From Acidithiobacillus thiooxidans ATCC 19377 (lineage in GTDB: Bacteria; Pseudomonadota; Gammaproteobacteria; Acidithiobacillales; Acidithiobacillaceae), in contig NZ_CP045571.1 in the NCBI RefSeq assembly GCF_009662475.1, positions 363,501 through 427,500 on the forward strand: DNA of 64,000 nt, read 5' to 3'. The notes under the pieces are model-generated. The model saw only the letters and a list, made by a program, of their open reading frames with translations, ran no database searches and was not told where the DNA came from. The translations under genes and the position numbers were made by a program. Positions within the stretch are counted from its first letter, which is position 1. Each line of letters begins with the position of its first letter. Below, piece after piece: positions 27,100 to 36,590 of this stretch.

Positions 27100-27624
27100 A
27101 TGTCTCGAGTAGGGAAACAGCCTGTTACTCTTCCTAAAGGTGTGGAAGTTCATGTGGCTGATAAGTATTTGCATGTAAAAGGTCCCAAAGGTCAGATGTC
27201 CACTCCATTTCACTCCAGTGTGACGCTGCAGGTGGACGATGGAGTCGCTACCTTAGCCTGGACTGATGGGCAAAATGCTTTTGCCGGTACAATGCGTGCC
27301 CTGTTAAACAACATGGTGCATGGCGTCTCGGTAGGTTTTGAGCAGAAACTTGAAATTATCGGTGTGGGTTATCGTGCGCAAGCAAAAGGCAAAACTCTAA
27401 GCTTGAGTCTTGGATTTTCACATCCTGTAGATTATCCAGTACCTGACGACATTACGATTGAAACGCCCACCCAGACAGAAATCGTGATCAAGGGTATTGA
27501 TAAGCAGAAAATCGGGCAAATTGCCGCAGACATTCGTGCGTATCGTCCTCCTGAACCGTACAAAGGTAAAGGTGTACGTTATGCAGGTGAAAATGTCCGT
27601 CGTAAAGAAGCCAAGAAGAAATAA
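27100..27624 (+). CDS. rplF: Ribosomal protein L6
   Basis: L6 (174 aa) lies near the sarcin-ricin loop. It starts [17 protein letters not shown], contains [20 protein letters not shown] and ends with the signature [26 protein letters not shown] precedes the ATG. Confidence 0.98.
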   Translation: MSRVGKQPVTLPKGVEVHVADKYLHVKGPKGQMSTPFHSSVTLQVDDGVATLAWTDGQNAFAGTMRALLNNMVHGVSVGFEQKLEIIGVGYRAQAKGKTLSLSLGFSHPVDYPVPDDITIETPTQTEIVIKGIDKQKIGQIAADIRAYRPPEPYKGKGVRYAGENVRRKEAKKK

Positions 27625-27642
27625 TGGTTGAGGCAGGTAATC

Positions 27643-27996
27643 ATGAATAAAAATACATCCAGACTCCGTCGTGCACGTAAAACCCGTGCCCGAATTGCAT
27701 CTCAGGCCAAACCAAGACTTTGCGTCTTTCGTTCCGGAAAGCACATCTATGCACAGGTCATTGATGATTCAAAGGGGGTCGTCATTGTCCAGGCATCCAG
27801 CGTGGAAGGTGAGTTGCGTGCGACCATGCCCCGAGGTGCCGATCTGGCTGCGGCAGTGACCATCGGTCAGCGGGTTGCCGCAAAAGCATTGGCTGCTGGT
27901 GTGAAGGAAGTAGCCTTTGACCGAAGCGGTTATCGTTATCATGGTCGGGTGCGAGCCCTGGCCGACGCCGCCCGCGAGGGCGGGTTGTCGTTCTGA
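27643..27996 (+). CDS. rplR: Ribosomal protein L18
   Basis: L18 (117 aa) binds 5S rRNA together with L5. RLCVFRSGKHIYAQVIDD and the C-terminal FDRSGYRYHGRVRALADAAR are typical. The ATG at 27643 (MNKNTSRLRRARKTR) follows GAGGCAGG; an upstream TTG frame start at 27628 is not supported. Confidence 0.97.
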   Translation: MNKNTSRLRRARKTRARIASQAKPRLCVFRSGKHIYAQVIDDSKGVVIVQASSVEGELRATMPRGADLAAAVTIGQRVAAKALAAGVKEVAFDRSGYRYHGRVRALADAAREGGLSF

Positions 27997-28010
27997 CGGA
28001 GATCTGAAAA

Positions 28011-28541
28011 ATGGCAAGGGAAAATCGTGATGCTCAGCCCAGCGATGGCATGCAGGAAAAGCTGATTCATATCAATCGTGTATCTAAGGTGGTCAAGGGC
28101 GGTCGGCAATTTGGTTTTGCAGCACTGATGGTTGTCGGCGATGGTGATGGCAAGGTTGGGTTTGGTCGTGGTAAAGCCAAGGAGGTTCCTGCGGGAATCC
28201 AGAAAGCCACAGACCAGGCTCGTCGTTGGATGACGCAAATCCCATTGATGCGTGGTGGCACAATTCCCTACCCGGTAGAAGGTCGTCATGGTGCTGCTCG
28301 TGTCATGTTGCGTCCTGCTCCAGAAGGTAGTGGTGTTATTGCTGGTGGTGCCATGCGTGCTGTCTGTGAAGCAGTAGGCTTGCGCAACGTGGTGGCTAAG
28401 TCGCTGGGTTCCAATAATCCTATCAATGTTGTGCGTGCAACTTTTGATGCATTCAACAAGCTTTCCAGCCCCCAGGCCATCGCCATGAAGCGTGGCAAAA
28501 GCCTGAAGGAAATTCGTGGTGATGGAGGTCATGATGAGTAA
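28011..28541 (+). CDS. rpsE: Ribosomal protein S5
   Basis: S5 (176 aa) lies at the mRNA entry site and influences accuracy. The double-stranded RNA-binding-like N-terminal domain holds [19 protein letters not shown] and [18 protein letters not shown]; the C-terminal part has [20 protein letters not shown]. Its 3' end contains the rpmD ribosome-binding site and start, an 8-nt overlap. Confidence 0.98.
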   Translation: MARENRDAQPSDGMQEKLIHINRVSKVVKGGRQFGFAALMVVGDGDGKVGFGRGKAKEVPAGIQKATDQARRWMTQIPLMRGGTIPYPVEGRHGAARVMLRPAPEGSGVIAGGAMRAVCEAVGLRNVVAKSLGSNNPINVVRATFDAFNKLSSPQAIAMKRGKSLKEIRGDGGHDE

Positions 28542-28719
28542 ACAGTTACGCATTACTCTGGTCAAAAGTTTAATTGGGGTGACCGAGAAACATCGCCGTG
28601 TTGTGGTCGGTCTTGGTTTGCACCGCACCAACCATACTGTTGAACGTCCTGATACGCCAGAAATTCGTGGCATGGTCAATAAAGTGCCTTACCTATTGCG
28701 CTGGGAAGAGTTGTCATGA
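28534..28719 (+). CDS. rpmD: Ribosomal protein L30
   Basis: L30 (61 aa) is a small 50S protein absent from some lineages but present here. [20 protein letters not shown] and [20 protein letters not shown] identify it. The ATG at 28534, 5 nt after GGAGG, is preferred over the adjacent ATG at 28531. It overlaps rpsE by 8 nt and rplO by 4 nt. Confidence 0.96.
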   Translation: MSKQLRITLVKSLIGVTEKHRRVVVGLGLHRTNHTVERPDTPEIRGMVNKVPYLLRWEELS

Positions 28720-29153
28720 AATTAAATACAATAGCGCCTGCAGAGGGTGCCAAGAAAGATCGTCGTCGTGTCGGACGCGGCATTGGAAGTGGCCTCGGTA
28801 AAACCGCAGGTCGTGGTCACAAGGGGCAGCATGCGCGGTCAGGTGGTTACCACAAAGTCGGTTTTGAGGGCGGTCAGATGCCCTTGCAACGTCGTATTCC
28901 TAAAAGAGGATTTCGGAATACCTTTGGTGCCCGTACTTGCGAGGTAACCTTGTCCCAGCTGGAAAATGCAGCGATTGATGGTGTGGTGGACATGGAAGGG
29001 CTGCTGTTGCGGCGCATTGTTCGGGGCAGTCCGGATGTCGTTAAGGTTATTATGACGGGTGAATTGAGCCAAGCGCTTACCGTGCGTGGATTGCGAGTCA
29101 GTGCGGGAGCCAAGGCTGCGATTGAAAGTGCTGGCGGAAAGGTCGAAGAATAA
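28716..29153 (+). CDS. rplO: Ribosomal protein L15
   Basis: L15 (145 aa) is a late-assembly 50S protein. The basic N-terminus with [20 protein letters not shown] and [18 protein letters not shown] is the family signature. Its TAA overlaps the secY ATG by one base, linking expression of L15 and the translocon as in E. coli. Confidence 0.98.
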   Translation: MKLNTIAPAEGAKKDRRRVGRGIGSGLGKTAGRGHKGQHARSGGYHKVGFEGGQMPLQRRIPKRGFRNTFGARTCEVTLSQLENAAIDGVVDMEGLLLRRIVRGSPDVVKVIMTGELSQALTVRGLRVSAGAKAAIESAGGKVEE

Positions 29154-30484
29154 TGGCCGGGTTGCGTAACATTGCGGGTGCTGCAAAGGGCGCTGGTAAG
29201 ATCAATGAATTACGTAACCGCATTTTATTTTTGCTGGGTGCTTTGCTGGTTTTTCGTATTGGTGCGCATATTCCGGTTCCGGGCATTGACCCGGCTGCTA
29301 TGGCTTCTTTTTTCAATGAGCAGCGCGGAACAATTCTCGGCATGTTCAACATGTTCTCCGGCGGTGCTCTGTCGCGCTTGACAGTTTTTGCATTGGGGAT
29401 CATGCCCTATATCAGCGCTTCCATTATTTTCCAACTGGCGGGTTCTGTTTTCCCCAAGCTGGAAGAACTAAAAAAAGAAGGCGAGTCAGGCCGTAGAAAA
29501 ATCACCGAATACACGCGTTATGCCACGGTCGGTCTCGCCCTCATGCAAGGGCTGGGTATTGCTGTTGCCATTGAAAAAATGCACGCAGGTCATATTCCTG
29601 TTGTAATTGATCCTGGTCCTTTGTTTTTGTTTACCACGACGATCTCTCTGGCCTGCGGTACGGTTTTTCTCATGTGGATTGGTGAACAAATCACCGAGCG
29701 AGGTATTGGCAATGGCATATCGCTGATCATTTTCGCGGGGATTGTCGCGGGGCTACCTGATGCTATCGGGACAACCTTTGAGTTGATGCAAACCGGGCAG
29801 TTCCAGCCGCTGTTTGTGGTGGCACTATTTGTTCTGGCTCTTCTGGTTACCGCTTTTGTGGTCTTTATGGAAAGCGCCCAAAGACGTGTTCCTATTCAGT
29901 ACGCCAAGCGTCAGGTTGGACGTAAAATTTATGGTGGACAAAGCACGCACATGCCCCTCAAGGTCAATATGAGTGGCGTTATTCCACCGATTTTTGCGAC
30001 CAGCATATTATTGTTGCCAGCTACGCTTTCGGGGTGGTTTGCCAATGTCCCAGGTATGGAATGGTTGGCGCGCTTCGGCCAGGCCTTGAGTCCGGGTTCT
30101 GCGCTATATGTCGTCGTATTTACTACGGCCATTGTATTTTTTGCCTTCTTTTATACGGCAATGGTCTTTAATCCGAGAGACACGGCTGATAACCTCAAAA
30201 AATCCGGTGCGTTTGTTCCAGGGATCAGACCAGGGGAACATACTGCCCGTTACATGGACAGGATTTTAACGCGTCTAACCCTTTGGGGAGCCATTTACCT
30301 GACACTGGTCTGCTTGTTGCCTGAATTTCTCATTGTTCAGTACAACGTGCCCTTTTATTTAGGAGGCACCAGTTTGCTGATTGTGGTTGTGGTGATGATG
30401 GATCTTATGGGTCAGATTCAAAGTCATCTGCTTACGCATCAATATGAAGGGTTGATTCGTAAGAATCCCCTGAGTGGACGATGA
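29153..30484 (+). CDS. secY: SecY, protein-conducting channel subunit
   Basis: SecY (443 aa) forms the Sec channel with SecE in the inner membrane. About ten hydrophobic segments can be counted, with the signature GINPAAM-like region [11 protein letters not shown] near residue 45, [19 protein letters not shown] in TM2 and the cytosolic loop [15 protein letters not shown]. The length equals E. coli SecY. It overlaps adk by 4 nt, so an ATGA coupling joins secretion and nucleotide metabolism genes. Confidence 0.98.
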   Translation: MAGLRNIAGAAKGAGKINELRNRILFLLGALLVFRIGAHIPVPGIDPAAMASFFNEQRGTILGMFNMFSGGALSRLTVFALGIMPYISASIIFQLAGSVFPKLEELKKEGESGRRKITEYTRYATVGLALMQGLGIAVAIEKMHAGHIPVVIDPGPLFLFTTTISLACGTVFLMWIGEQITERGIGNGISLIIFAGIVAGLPDAIGTTFELMQTGQFQPLFVVALFVLALLVTAFVVFMESAQRRVPIQYAKRQVGRKIYGGQSTHMPLKVNMSGVIPPIFATSILLLPATLSGWFANVPGMEWLARFGQALSPGSALYVVVFTTAIVFFAFFYTAMVFNPRDTADNLKKSGAFVPGIRPGEHTARYMDRILTRLTLWGAIYLTLVCLLPEFLIVQYNVPFYLGGTSLLIVVVVMMDLMGQIQSHLLTHQYEGLIRKNPLSGR

Positions 30485-31143
30485 GTTTGGCCAGACACCT
30501 CATATTTCTGGGTGCTCCAGGAGCGGGTAAGGGTACACAGGCTCAGCGCCTGGCTCAATATTTAGGCTTGCCTCATGTCTCTACCGGTGATATGCTCCGC
30601 GCCTCTGTTCAGTCTGGTAGTGATATAGGACGTCGTGCTGCTGCAGTGATGGATTCCGGAGCACTGGTCAGCGACGACATTATCGTTGGTATTGTTGCAG
30701 AGCGCTTGACGTTGGAAGATGCGGTTGCTGGGGTGATATTCGACGGCTTCCCGCGCACCGTGTATCAAGCGCATGCATTAGACCAACTATTGCAGGATAG
30801 CGGTGGGGTCATCTCTGCTGTACTGCATATTGCACTGGATGATGAGGAAATTGTTGTGCGGCTTTCAGGACGGCGTGTCTGTTCTGGTTGTGGCGCGATT
30901 TATCACGAACGCTATCATCCTTCATTGGTCACTGCAGTATGTGATCAGTGTGGGGGCAGTCTGGTCCAGCGTGAAGATGACCAGCCGGATGTGATCAGAA
31001 AACGTCTGGCGGTTTATCAGGCGGAAACAGCTCCTTTGATCGCTTATTATCACGATCGGCCAGCCTACCATCAGATTGATGGTCATGGTGAGGCGGATGA
31101 AGTGTTTGCCAGAATCGTGGAAGCGGTGAGGGAAAAAGATTAG
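30481..31143 (+). CDS. adk: Adenylate kinase with zinc-type LID
   Basis: Adk (220 aa) catalyses ATP + AMP to 2 ADP. The P-loop [10 protein letters not shown] is at residues 11-20 and FDGFPRT at 88-94. The LID domain carries C134, C137, C154 and C157 (CSGC and CDQC), the four-cysteine zinc site of Gram-positive and some other Adks that E. coli replaces with a hydrogen-bond network. Its position between secY and infA is typical of beta- and alphaproteobacteria and Firmicutes but not of enteric gammaproteobacteria. Confidence 0.97.
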   Translation: MSLARHLIFLGAPGAGKGTQAQRLAQYLGLPHVSTGDMLRASVQSGSDIGRRAAAVMDSGALVSDDIIVGIVAERLTLEDAVAGVIFDGFPRTVYQAHALDQLLQDSGGVISAVLHIALDDEEIVVRLSGRRVCSGCGAIYHERYHPSLVTAVCDQCGGSLVQREDDQPDVIRKRLAVYQAETAPLIAYYHDRPAYHQIDGHGEADEVFARIVEAVREKD

Positions 31144-31362
31144 ATGTCTAAAGAAGATACTCTGGAGATGCAGGGCGAAGTGATTGAAAACCTGCCGAGT
31201 GCAACTTTTAAAGTGCGTCTCGAAAATGGGTATGTAGTGAATGCACATATATCCGGCAAAATGCGTATGCATTATATCCGTATTCTGCCAGGAGATAAGG
31301 TGACCGTAGAAATGACGCCCTATGATTTAACCAAGGGTCGCATTATATATCGTGCCAAATAG
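31144..31362 (+). CDS. infA: Translation initiation factor IF-1
   Basis: IF-1 (72 aa) blocks the ribosomal A site during initiation. It is an S1/OB-fold protein with [39 protein letters not shown] and [11 protein letters not shown]. The ATG immediately follows the adk TAG. The length is identical to E. coli IF-1. Confidence 0.98.
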   Translation: MSKEDTLEMQGEVIENLPSATFKVRLENGYVVNAHISGKMRMHYIRILPGDKVTVEMTPYDLTKGRIIYRAK

Positions 31363-31371
31363 GGGGTTGTA

Positions 31372-31485
31372 ATGAAAGTTCGGGCGTCGGTAAAAAAGCT
31401 CTGTCGTAATTGCAAGATAGTCCGTCGTAACGGTGTGGTGCGGGTCATTTGCGTGGAACCCCGTCACAAACAACGTCAAGGTTAA
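31372..31485 (+). CDS. rpmJ: Ribosomal protein L36, zinc type
   Basis: A 37-residue ORF, ATG at 31372 to TAA at 31485, encodes [20 protein letters not shown] and ends RHKQRQG. This is the classic C+ L36 with a zinc site of C11, C14, C27 and H32. GGGGG lies just upstream of the ATG. It sits between infA and rpsM, as in most bacteria. It is easily missed by length cut-offs. Confidence 0.97.
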
Positions 31486-31488
31486 GGC

Positions 31489-31527
31489 GACTAAATTTAT
31501 CAGTCTGTGGGATTGACCCACTTAGTC
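31489..31527 (+). promoter_or_regulatory. Candidate alpha-operon (S4) leader hairpin
   Basis: Between rpmJ and rpsM, GACTAA (31489-31494) pairs with TTAGTC (31522-31527), and GTGGG (31507-31511) with CCCAC (31517-31521), stacked on the 3' side. It lies just ahead of the rpsM ribosome-binding site. In E. coli ribosomal protein S4 represses this operon through a structured leader at the same place. The fold here is inferred by eye. Confidence 0.45.
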
Positions 31528-31544
31528 TTTTGGAGGAATTGCGG

Positions 31545-31901
31545 ATGGCCCGCATCGCTGGTGTTAATATTCCAAACAACAAGCAAATAGAAATTGCTTT
31601 GACGTATATTTATGGTATCGGCAGAACTCGTTCGCAGAGTATTTTATCTGCAGCTGATATTGCGTTTGATATGCGCGTCAAGGACATCAGCGAACCCGAG
31701 CTGGAACGCATTCGGGCTGAGGTCGCCAAATTTCTGGTGGAAGGTGATCTCCGTCGTGAGGTAACCATGAACATCAAACGATTGATGGATCTTGGTTGCT
31801 ATCGCGGTATTCGGCATCGTCGTGGACTTCCTGTTCACGGCCAGCGTACCAAGACGAACGCACGGACACGTAAGGGTCCTGCCAAATCGATCACTCGTTA
31901 A
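31545..31901 (+). CDS. rpsM: Ribosomal protein S13
   Basis: S13 (118 aa) bridges the subunits in the head. [20 protein letters not shown] and the C-terminal [20 protein letters not shown] are diagnostic. The ATG at 31545 is about 8 nt after TGGAGG; the in-frame upstream extension overlaps rpmJ and is not credible. It starts the alpha operon. Confidence 0.98.
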   Translation: MARIAGVNIPNNKQIEIALTYIYGIGRTRSQSILSAADIAFDMRVKDISEPELERIRAEVAKFLVEGDLRREVTMNIKRLMDLGCYRGIRHRRGLPVHGQRTKTNARTRKGPAKSITR

Positions 31902-31918
31902 CTAGGAAGATTCCAGTA

Positions 31919-32314
31919 ATGGCGAAAACTCAGACAAACTCCCGTGTGCGGAAGAAAGTAAAGAAAAACGTACTTGATGGAGTAGCGCATATATATGCGT
32001 CATTTAATAACACCATCATCACCATCAGTGACCGTCAGGGAAATGTCCTGACTTGGGCCAGTTCTGGTGGCTCCGGTTTCCGTGGGTCGCGCAAAAGCAC
32101 CCCTTTTGCCGCTCAGGTGGCAGCGGAAAACGCGGGAAAAAAAGCGCAGGAATATGGTGTCAAAAATCTGGATGTAGAAGTGCGCGGTCCTGGGCCCGGT
32201 CGGGAAAGTACTGTTCGTGCGCTGCATTCCATCGGCTTTCGCATTGCGAGTATTCGCGACGTCACGCCGATTCCCCATAACGGCTGCCGTCCGCCTAAAA
32301 AGCGGCGTGTTTAA
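31919..32314 (+). CDS. rpsK: Ribosomal protein S11
   Basis: S11 (131 aa) lies on the 30S platform near the Shine-Dalgarno cleft. [19 protein letters not shown] and the C-terminal [19 protein letters not shown] are conserved. AGGAAG precedes the ATG. It is second in the alpha operon. Confidence 0.98.
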   Translation: MAKTQTNSRVRKKVKKNVLDGVAHIYASFNNTIITISDRQGNVLTWASSGGSGFRGSRKSTPFAAQVAAENAGKKAQEYGVKNLDVEVRGPGPGRESTVRALHSIGFRIASIRDVTPIPHNGCRPPKKRRV

Positions 32315-32334
32315 TTTTTAGGTGGAGGTAGTTA

Positions 32335-32961
32335 GTGGCTAAATATACGGGTCCCAGTTGTCGTTTGTGCCGTCGTGAAGGCGGCAAGCTCTTTCTGAAA
32401 GGTGAGAAATGCTTTTCGGACAAATGTCCTGTGAGCATTCGTGCCTATGCACCAGGTCAACATGGTCAGCGTCGTGGCAGAGTGAGCGAATACGGCGGTC
32501 AGCTGCGTGAAAAGCAGAAAATTCGGCGCATTTATGGTGTTCTCGAAGGTCAGTTCCGACGTTATTTCGAGCGGGCCAGTCAGACTCGGGGTGTAACCGG
32601 TGAGACCCTGCTGCGTCTTCTAGAACTGCGTCTGGACAATGTTGCGTACCGGCTTGGATTTGGATCTTCGCGTGCGGAGGCCCGTCAGGTCGTTCGCCAT
32701 GGCCATGTTCTGGTCAATGGCCGCCGCGTTGATATTCCATCCTATCAGGTCCGCGCCGGCGATATGGTGAGTGTGGCTGAATCTGCCCGTCAACATGTAC
32801 GGATTGTAGCTGCGGTAGAAGCAGCCGGTGGTCGCGGGTTTCCTGAATGGGTGAGCATGGATGCTGCCACACTCAGTGCAACAATTAAGGCCGTACCGGC
32901 GCGTGAAGATATCGCACCGGATTTGAACGAACAGGTCGTCGTGGAGTTGTACTCTAAGTAA
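32335..32961 (+). CDS. rpsD: Ribosomal protein S4, zinc type
   Basis: S4 (208 aa) is a primary 16S binder and likely repressor of the alpha operon. The start is GTG at 32335 after GGTGGAGG. Cysteines C9, C12, C26 and C31 occupy the same positions as the zinc site of Thermus S4, which E. coli S4 lacks. The S4 RNA-binding domain is visible as [20 protein letters not shown] followed by [16 protein letters not shown]. Confidence 0.98.
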   Translation: MAKYTGPSCRLCRREGGKLFLKGEKCFSDKCPVSIRAYAPGQHGQRRGRVSEYGGQLREKQKIRRIYGVLEGQFRRYFERASQTRGVTGETLLRLLELRLDNVAYRLGFGSSRAEARQVVRHGHVLVNGRRVDIPSYQVRAGDMVSVAESARQHVRIVAAVEAAGGRGFPEWVSMDAATLSATIKAVPAREDIAPDLNEQVVVELYSK

Positions 32962-32983
32962 GACCGGGGGTTGAGGAACGCTT

Positions 32984-34000
32984 ATGACTGATGTTGGTGA
33001 TTTGTTACGTCCGCAGGGCGTAGAAGTTGAAGAAATTTCCGTACGTCGTGCGCGCCTGTCTTTGGGCCCTCTGGAACGTGGCTTTGGTCACACCTTGGGC
33101 AGTGGTTTGAGGCGTATTCTGCTTTCTTCGCTGAAGGGAGCGGCAGTGACCGAGGTGGAGATTGAGGGTGTTCTGCACGAATATTCAAGCATCGAAGGGG
33201 TGCAGGAAGATGTCGTGGATATTCTCCTCAATCTGAAAATGCTTGCGGTCCGCTCCCAGGGACACAGTGATGTGATGGTTACCTTGCGCAAGCGTGGCCC
33301 GGGTTTGATGACCGGTGCAGATATTGTTTCTGAGCATGGTATTGAAGTGGCCAATCCTGATCAGGTCATAGCTACTTTGACTCGAGATGTCGAACTGGTC
33401 ATGCATCTGCGGATTGACGATGGTCGCGGCTATGATGCTGCAGCTACCCGGCGTCAGAATCATGAGAAACGTATTGGCGTGATGGCGCTGGATGCCAGTT
33501 TCAGTCCGGTTTTGAAAGTCAGTTACCAGGTCGAAAGTGCGCGTGTAGAACAGCGTACCGATTTGGATCGCTTGGTACTGGATGTGGAAACCAACGGCGT
33601 TGTTGATCCGGTTTGGGCCGTTCAGGAGGCCTCACGGATTCTGCGTAGTCAGTTGGGCGTTTTGGCTGGCGCTGAAAACCAGCAGGAGCCTGAAGCTTCT
33701 CAGGTACAAAACGGCCAGGATCTGATGCCCTTGCTGATACGTCCCGTGGATGATCTGGAGCTGACAGTTCGTTCTGCCAATTGTCTCAAAGCAGAAGATA
33801 TTTTTTACATTGGTGATCTGGTTCAAAAATCCGAACAGGAACTATTGAAAGCTCCTAATCTCGGCAAAAAATCACTCACTGAAATCAAGGAAGTGCTGGT
33901 GGCCCATGGCCTCAGTCTGGGTATGCGTGTTGAAAACTGGCCGCCGGAGAACCTGCCGCCCATTTCCGGGCGCGGCGCAGACGTTGATGTTAACGGCTAA
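32984..34000 (+). CDS. rpoA: RNA polymerase alpha subunit
   Basis: RpoA (338 aa) nucleates RNA polymerase assembly and recognises UP elements. The N-terminal dimerisation domain includes [20 protein letters not shown]; the C-terminal domain has the DNA/UP-binding segment [20 protein letters not shown] followed by [17 protein letters not shown]. The linker (~residues 230-255) is Gln/Glu-rich. GTTGAGGAACG precedes the ATG. Confidence 0.98.
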   Translation: MTDVGDLLRPQGVEVEEISVRRARLSLGPLERGFGHTLGSGLRRILLSSLKGAAVTEVEIEGVLHEYSSIEGVQEDVVDILLNLKMLAVRSQGHSDVMVTLRKRGPGLMTGADIVSEHGIEVANPDQVIATLTRDVELVMHLRIDDGRGYDAAATRRQNHEKRIGVMALDASFSPVLKVSYQVESARVEQRTDLDRLVLDVETNGVVDPVWAVQEASRILRSQLGVLAGAENQQEPEASQVQNGQDLMPLLIRPVDDLELTVRSANCLKAEDIFYIGDLVQKSEQELLKAPNLGKKSLTEIKEVLVAHGLSLGMRVENWPPENLPPISGRGADVDVNG

Positions 34001-34029
34001 TGTTCAGAATTTGGTAGAGGGAATGGGTT

Positions 34030-34401
34030 ATGCGTCATCGCAAAAGTGGTAAGCAACTAAATAGAAATAGCAGCCATCGGCAGGCCATGTTTGCCAACAT
34101 GATGGTGTCCTTGTTTCACCATGAGCGTATTGTTACGACGCTTCCAAAGGCCAAAGAGCTGCGTCGCTTTGCCGAACCGATGATAACCTTGGCGAAGGAT
34201 GCCACGGTTGCCAAGCGTCGTCTGGCTTTTGCGCGCTTGCGTGATCGGCAGGCCGTGGTTAAACTTTTCGATGATCTCGGCCCACATTATGCTGCGCGTC
34301 CCGGTGGTTATTTGCGTATTGTGAAATATGGCTTTCGTGCTGGTGACAATGCCCCTTTGGCTATTGTCGAGTTGGTCGACCGTCAGGTTGCTACTGCCTG
34401 A
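34030..34401 (+). CDS. rplQ: Ribosomal protein L17
   Basis: L17 (123 aa) is a 50S protein near the tunnel exit. [20 protein letters not shown] is the canonical start and [20 protein letters not shown] the conserved end. GAGGGAATG precedes the start. It is the last gene of the ribosomal block and is followed by a strong terminator. Confidence 0.98.
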   Translation: MRHRKSGKQLNRNSSHRQAMFANMMVSLFHHERIVTTLPKAKELRRFAEPMITLAKDATVAKRRLAFARLRDRQAVVKLFDDLGPHYAARPGGYLRIVKYGFRAGDNAPLAIVELVDRQVATA

Positions 34402-34423
34402 TATCTCTGTACAAGGGCTTTTG

Positions 34424-34478
34424 AAGCACAAATCGGTCCATGATGAAAATCTGGGCCGTTTTTTTTGTGCTTTTTTTA
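34424..34478 (+). terminator. Intrinsic terminator of the ribosomal gene block
   Basis: A two-tier hairpin ends the block: AAGCACAAA (34424-34432) with the T-rich TTTGTGCTT, and CGGTCC (34434-34439) with GGGCCG (34453-34458, one G-T pair). It runs into a seven-T tract. Confidence 0.85.
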
Positions 34479-34571
34479 GGTTTCTATCTACACATTCAAC
34501 ATGACTATGTACTATAGTAGTTTGGTATCGTTGTGCTTATTCTTCGGTACCCATGCTAATAGGAGAAGTGT

Positions 34572-34853
34572 ATGAAGAAGTTGACCCGTCGTGAATGGTT
34601 CCGGTCGAGTGGTAAGGTGGTTTTGGCGGCCGCAGTGGCACCGGCAGTGCTGTCCAATATTGCAGAGGCCGCAACCAGTAAGGCCAGTCAGGCCTCAGTG
34701 CAGTATGTTACCCACCCCAACGGCAAGGAAATGTGCAGTAATTGCAAATTTTTTATCCCTGGAGCCAAACCCAACGAAGATGGGGCGTGCAAGGTAGTGT
34801 CGGGCAAAATTAGTCCCCATGGGTATTGCGCTGTTTATATGCCGAAAAAATAA
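34572..34853 (+). CDS. High-potential iron-sulfur protein (HiPIP/Iro-like), Tat-exported
   Basis: The 93-residue precursor begins with a twin-arginine signal (TRREWFRSSGK, residues 5-15), followed by an Ala-rich hydrophobic stretch and a likely cleavage after AEA at about 33. The mature part has C55-x2-C58-x14-C73-x12-C86, the HiPIP pattern that binds a [4Fe-4S] cluster at high potential. HiPIPs are periplasmic one-electron carriers; in Acidithiobacillus the relatives include the Iro protein. The gene has AGGAG before its ATG and stands alone after the rplQ terminator. Its electron donor and acceptor cannot be deduced from context. Confidence 0.88.
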   Translation: MKKLTRREWFRSSGKVVLAAAVAPAVLSNIAEAATSKASQASVQYVTHPNGKEMCSNCKFFIPGAKPNEDGACKVVSGKISPHGYCAVYMPKK

Positions 34854-34862
34854 ATCACTGAA

Positions 34863-35315
34863 TTATTGCTGTCCGGTACTGCCAAATCCGGCACTACCCC
34901 TCTCTGTGGCAGCAAACTCATCCACCACCAGAATTTCGGGGCGAATAACGGGTACCAGAACCATCTGCGCTACCCGTTCTCCCGGTTCAATGACAATTTT
35001 ATCTTGACTGCGGTTCCATAGTGACATTTTTATGGGTCCCTGGTAATCCGCATCAATGAGACCGGTTAGATTACCCAATACCAGTCCCTTATGTCCGAGC
35101 CCGGAGCGGGGTAACAGGAGTGCGGTGATTCCGGGATCACCGATGTGCATGGCAAAGCCAGCTGATACTAACTCCACAGTGTTTGCCAACAGATGCAAGG
35201 GCTTATCCAGGCAGACGCGTAAATCCATTCCAGCGGCGTCAGCGCTGGCATAATGGGGTAAAGGCCATTGTTTACCAAGGCGTGGGTCGAGGATGCGAAT
35301 TTGCAAATTAGTCAC
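34863..35315 (-). CDS. dut: Deoxyuridine 5'-triphosphate nucleotidohydrolase (dUTPase)
   Basis: Dut hydrolyses dUTP to dUMP and pyrophosphate, preventing uracil incorporation and feeding dTMP synthesis. This 150-residue trimeric-type enzyme shows the five motifs, for example ADAAGMDLR (1), LLPRSGLGHKGLV (2), NLTGLIDADYQGPI (3), PGERVAQMVLVP (4) and the C-terminal ERGSAGFGSTG (5). The GTG start at 35315 (VTNLQIRILDPR) overlaps the coaBC stop by 8 nt and gives the normal length; longer frames run into coaBC. The dut-coaBC pairing is conserved in Proteobacteria. Confidence 0.95.
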   Translation of the reverse strand: MTNLQIRILDPRLGKQWPLPHYASADAAGMDLRVCLDKPLHLLANTVELVSAGFAMHIGDPGITALLLPRSGLGHKGLVLGNLTGLIDADYQGPIKMSLWNRSQDKIVIEPGERVAQMVLVPVIRPEILVVDEFAATERGSAGFGSTGQQ

Positions 35316-36558
35316 GGGAATGATTAACCTCGCTGGCGAAGTGGATTTTGCTGATGTGGCGGATGAGTATTCTTGCCATATCAATTTTACGGCAAGCTGG
35401 AATTTCTATTTGCATTTTATCGTGAAGTAGGGTGCAGGCATTGATTTCACTGCCCATTCCAGTCGTGCTCCTGCTGATATCGTTGACAATAATGGTATCG
35501 GCCCCCTTGCGGCTTGCCTTGGCGCGTGCTGAATCCAAGTGATCCCGGGTTTCTGCGGCAAAGGCAACAATGACCCGTGGGCGTTGGGGGTGAAGATGGA
35601 TGCTGGTCACGATATCTGGATTCTGCGTTAACGCAATCTGCTCAGGAACTGCTGATTTGGGCGTTTTATGCGGGCTTTGCAGAGTGGGTCGATGGTCCGC
35701 AACTGCGGCATTGGCAATCAATAAATCCGTGGGTATTTCCAGACTATGCAGGCAGGCCTCGAGCATCTCCTGAGCCGAGGTGACATCTTCGCGCACAACC
35801 CCTGGCGGCGTTGCTTCATGACTGGGACCGCTGATGAGTCTTACCTGCGCACCGGCTTCAGCACAAGCCTGAGCCAGAGCAAATCCCTGTTTGCCGCTTG
35901 CCCGGTTGGTCAGTCCCCGGGCTGGATCCAGGCTTTCCCAAGTGGGGCCTGCAGTAACCAGTATTTGCTTTCCAGAAAGCGTTTTGCTGGCCAGAGCCAG
36001 GCGCAGTTGGCCAACTATCTGCTCTGGTTCCAACATGCGTCCCGCACCCTCTTCGCCACAAGCCAAAACTCCGGCATCAGGGCCCAGAAATTGGGCACCA
36101 AATTCAAGCAGACGCCGGACATGTCCCTGGGTGGCAGGATGTGACCACATGCTGGCGTTCATGGCCGGAGCAAGAAAAACGGGTGCGCGCGTGACCAGCA
36201 GCAGGGTACTGAGTAGATCGTCGGCAAGGCCCAGGGAAAAACAGGCAAGACTATTTGCCGTCACCGGCGCCACAATAATGGCATCCGTCCAGCGCGCCAG
36301 GCGAATATGATCCATTGCAGCTTCTTCCTCAGCGGCAAATAAATCCTGGCGTACCGGCTGACCACTCAGGGCCTGTAAAGTGATGGGTGTAACAAACTGC
36401 CTGGCACTTTGGGTCATGACTACGCGTACTTCGGCGCCCAGGCGCAGCAAATGGCGGACTATTTCCGGACTTTTATAGGCCGCAATGCTGCCACAAATTC
36501 CCAGCAGAATTCGTTTGCCAGCCAGGGGCTCGGTCGTGTTGAATAGGGTTTCTATCAT
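35308..36558 (-). CDS. coaBC: Bifunctional phosphopantothenoylcysteine decarboxylase / synthetase
   Basis: CoaBC (416 aa) makes 4'-phosphopantetheine from phosphopantothenate and cysteine in two steps of CoA synthesis. The N-terminal flavoprotein (CoaC) domain starts GKRILLGICGSIAAYKSPE and has the decarboxylase signatures PAMNASMW and ACGEEGAGRM; the C-terminal CoaB domain starts near residue 195 (ILVTAGPTWESLDPARGLTN). It is divergent from radC across only 32 bp and overlaps dut downstream. Confidence 0.96.
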   Translation of the reverse strand: MIETLFNTTEPLAGKRILLGICGSIAAYKSPEIVRHLLRLGAEVRVVMTQSARQFVTPITLQALSGQPVRQDLFAAEEEAAMDHIRLARWTDAIIVAPVTANSLACFSLGLADDLLSTLLLVTRAPVFLAPAMNASMWSHPATQGHVRRLLEFGAQFLGPDAGVLACGEEGAGRMLEPEQIVGQLRLALASKTLSGKQILVTAGPTWESLDPARGLTNRASGKQGFALAQACAEAGAQVRLISGPSHEATPPGVVREDVTSAQEMLEACLHSLEIPTDLLIANAAVADHRPTLQSPHKTPKSAVPEQIALTQNPDIVTSIHLHPQRPRVIVAFAAETRDHLDSARAKASRKGADTIIVNDISRSTTGMGSEINACTLLHDKMQIEIPACRKIDMARILIRHISKIHFASEVNHSRD

Positions 36559-36590
36559 GATATTCCCAGTTTAAGGGAAGGAGGGAGCAA

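Noticed and set aside
36559..36590. Separate promoters between coaBC and radC
   Set aside because: Only 32 bp are available and no convincing -35/-10 pair is visible on either strand, so the promoters may lie within the genes.
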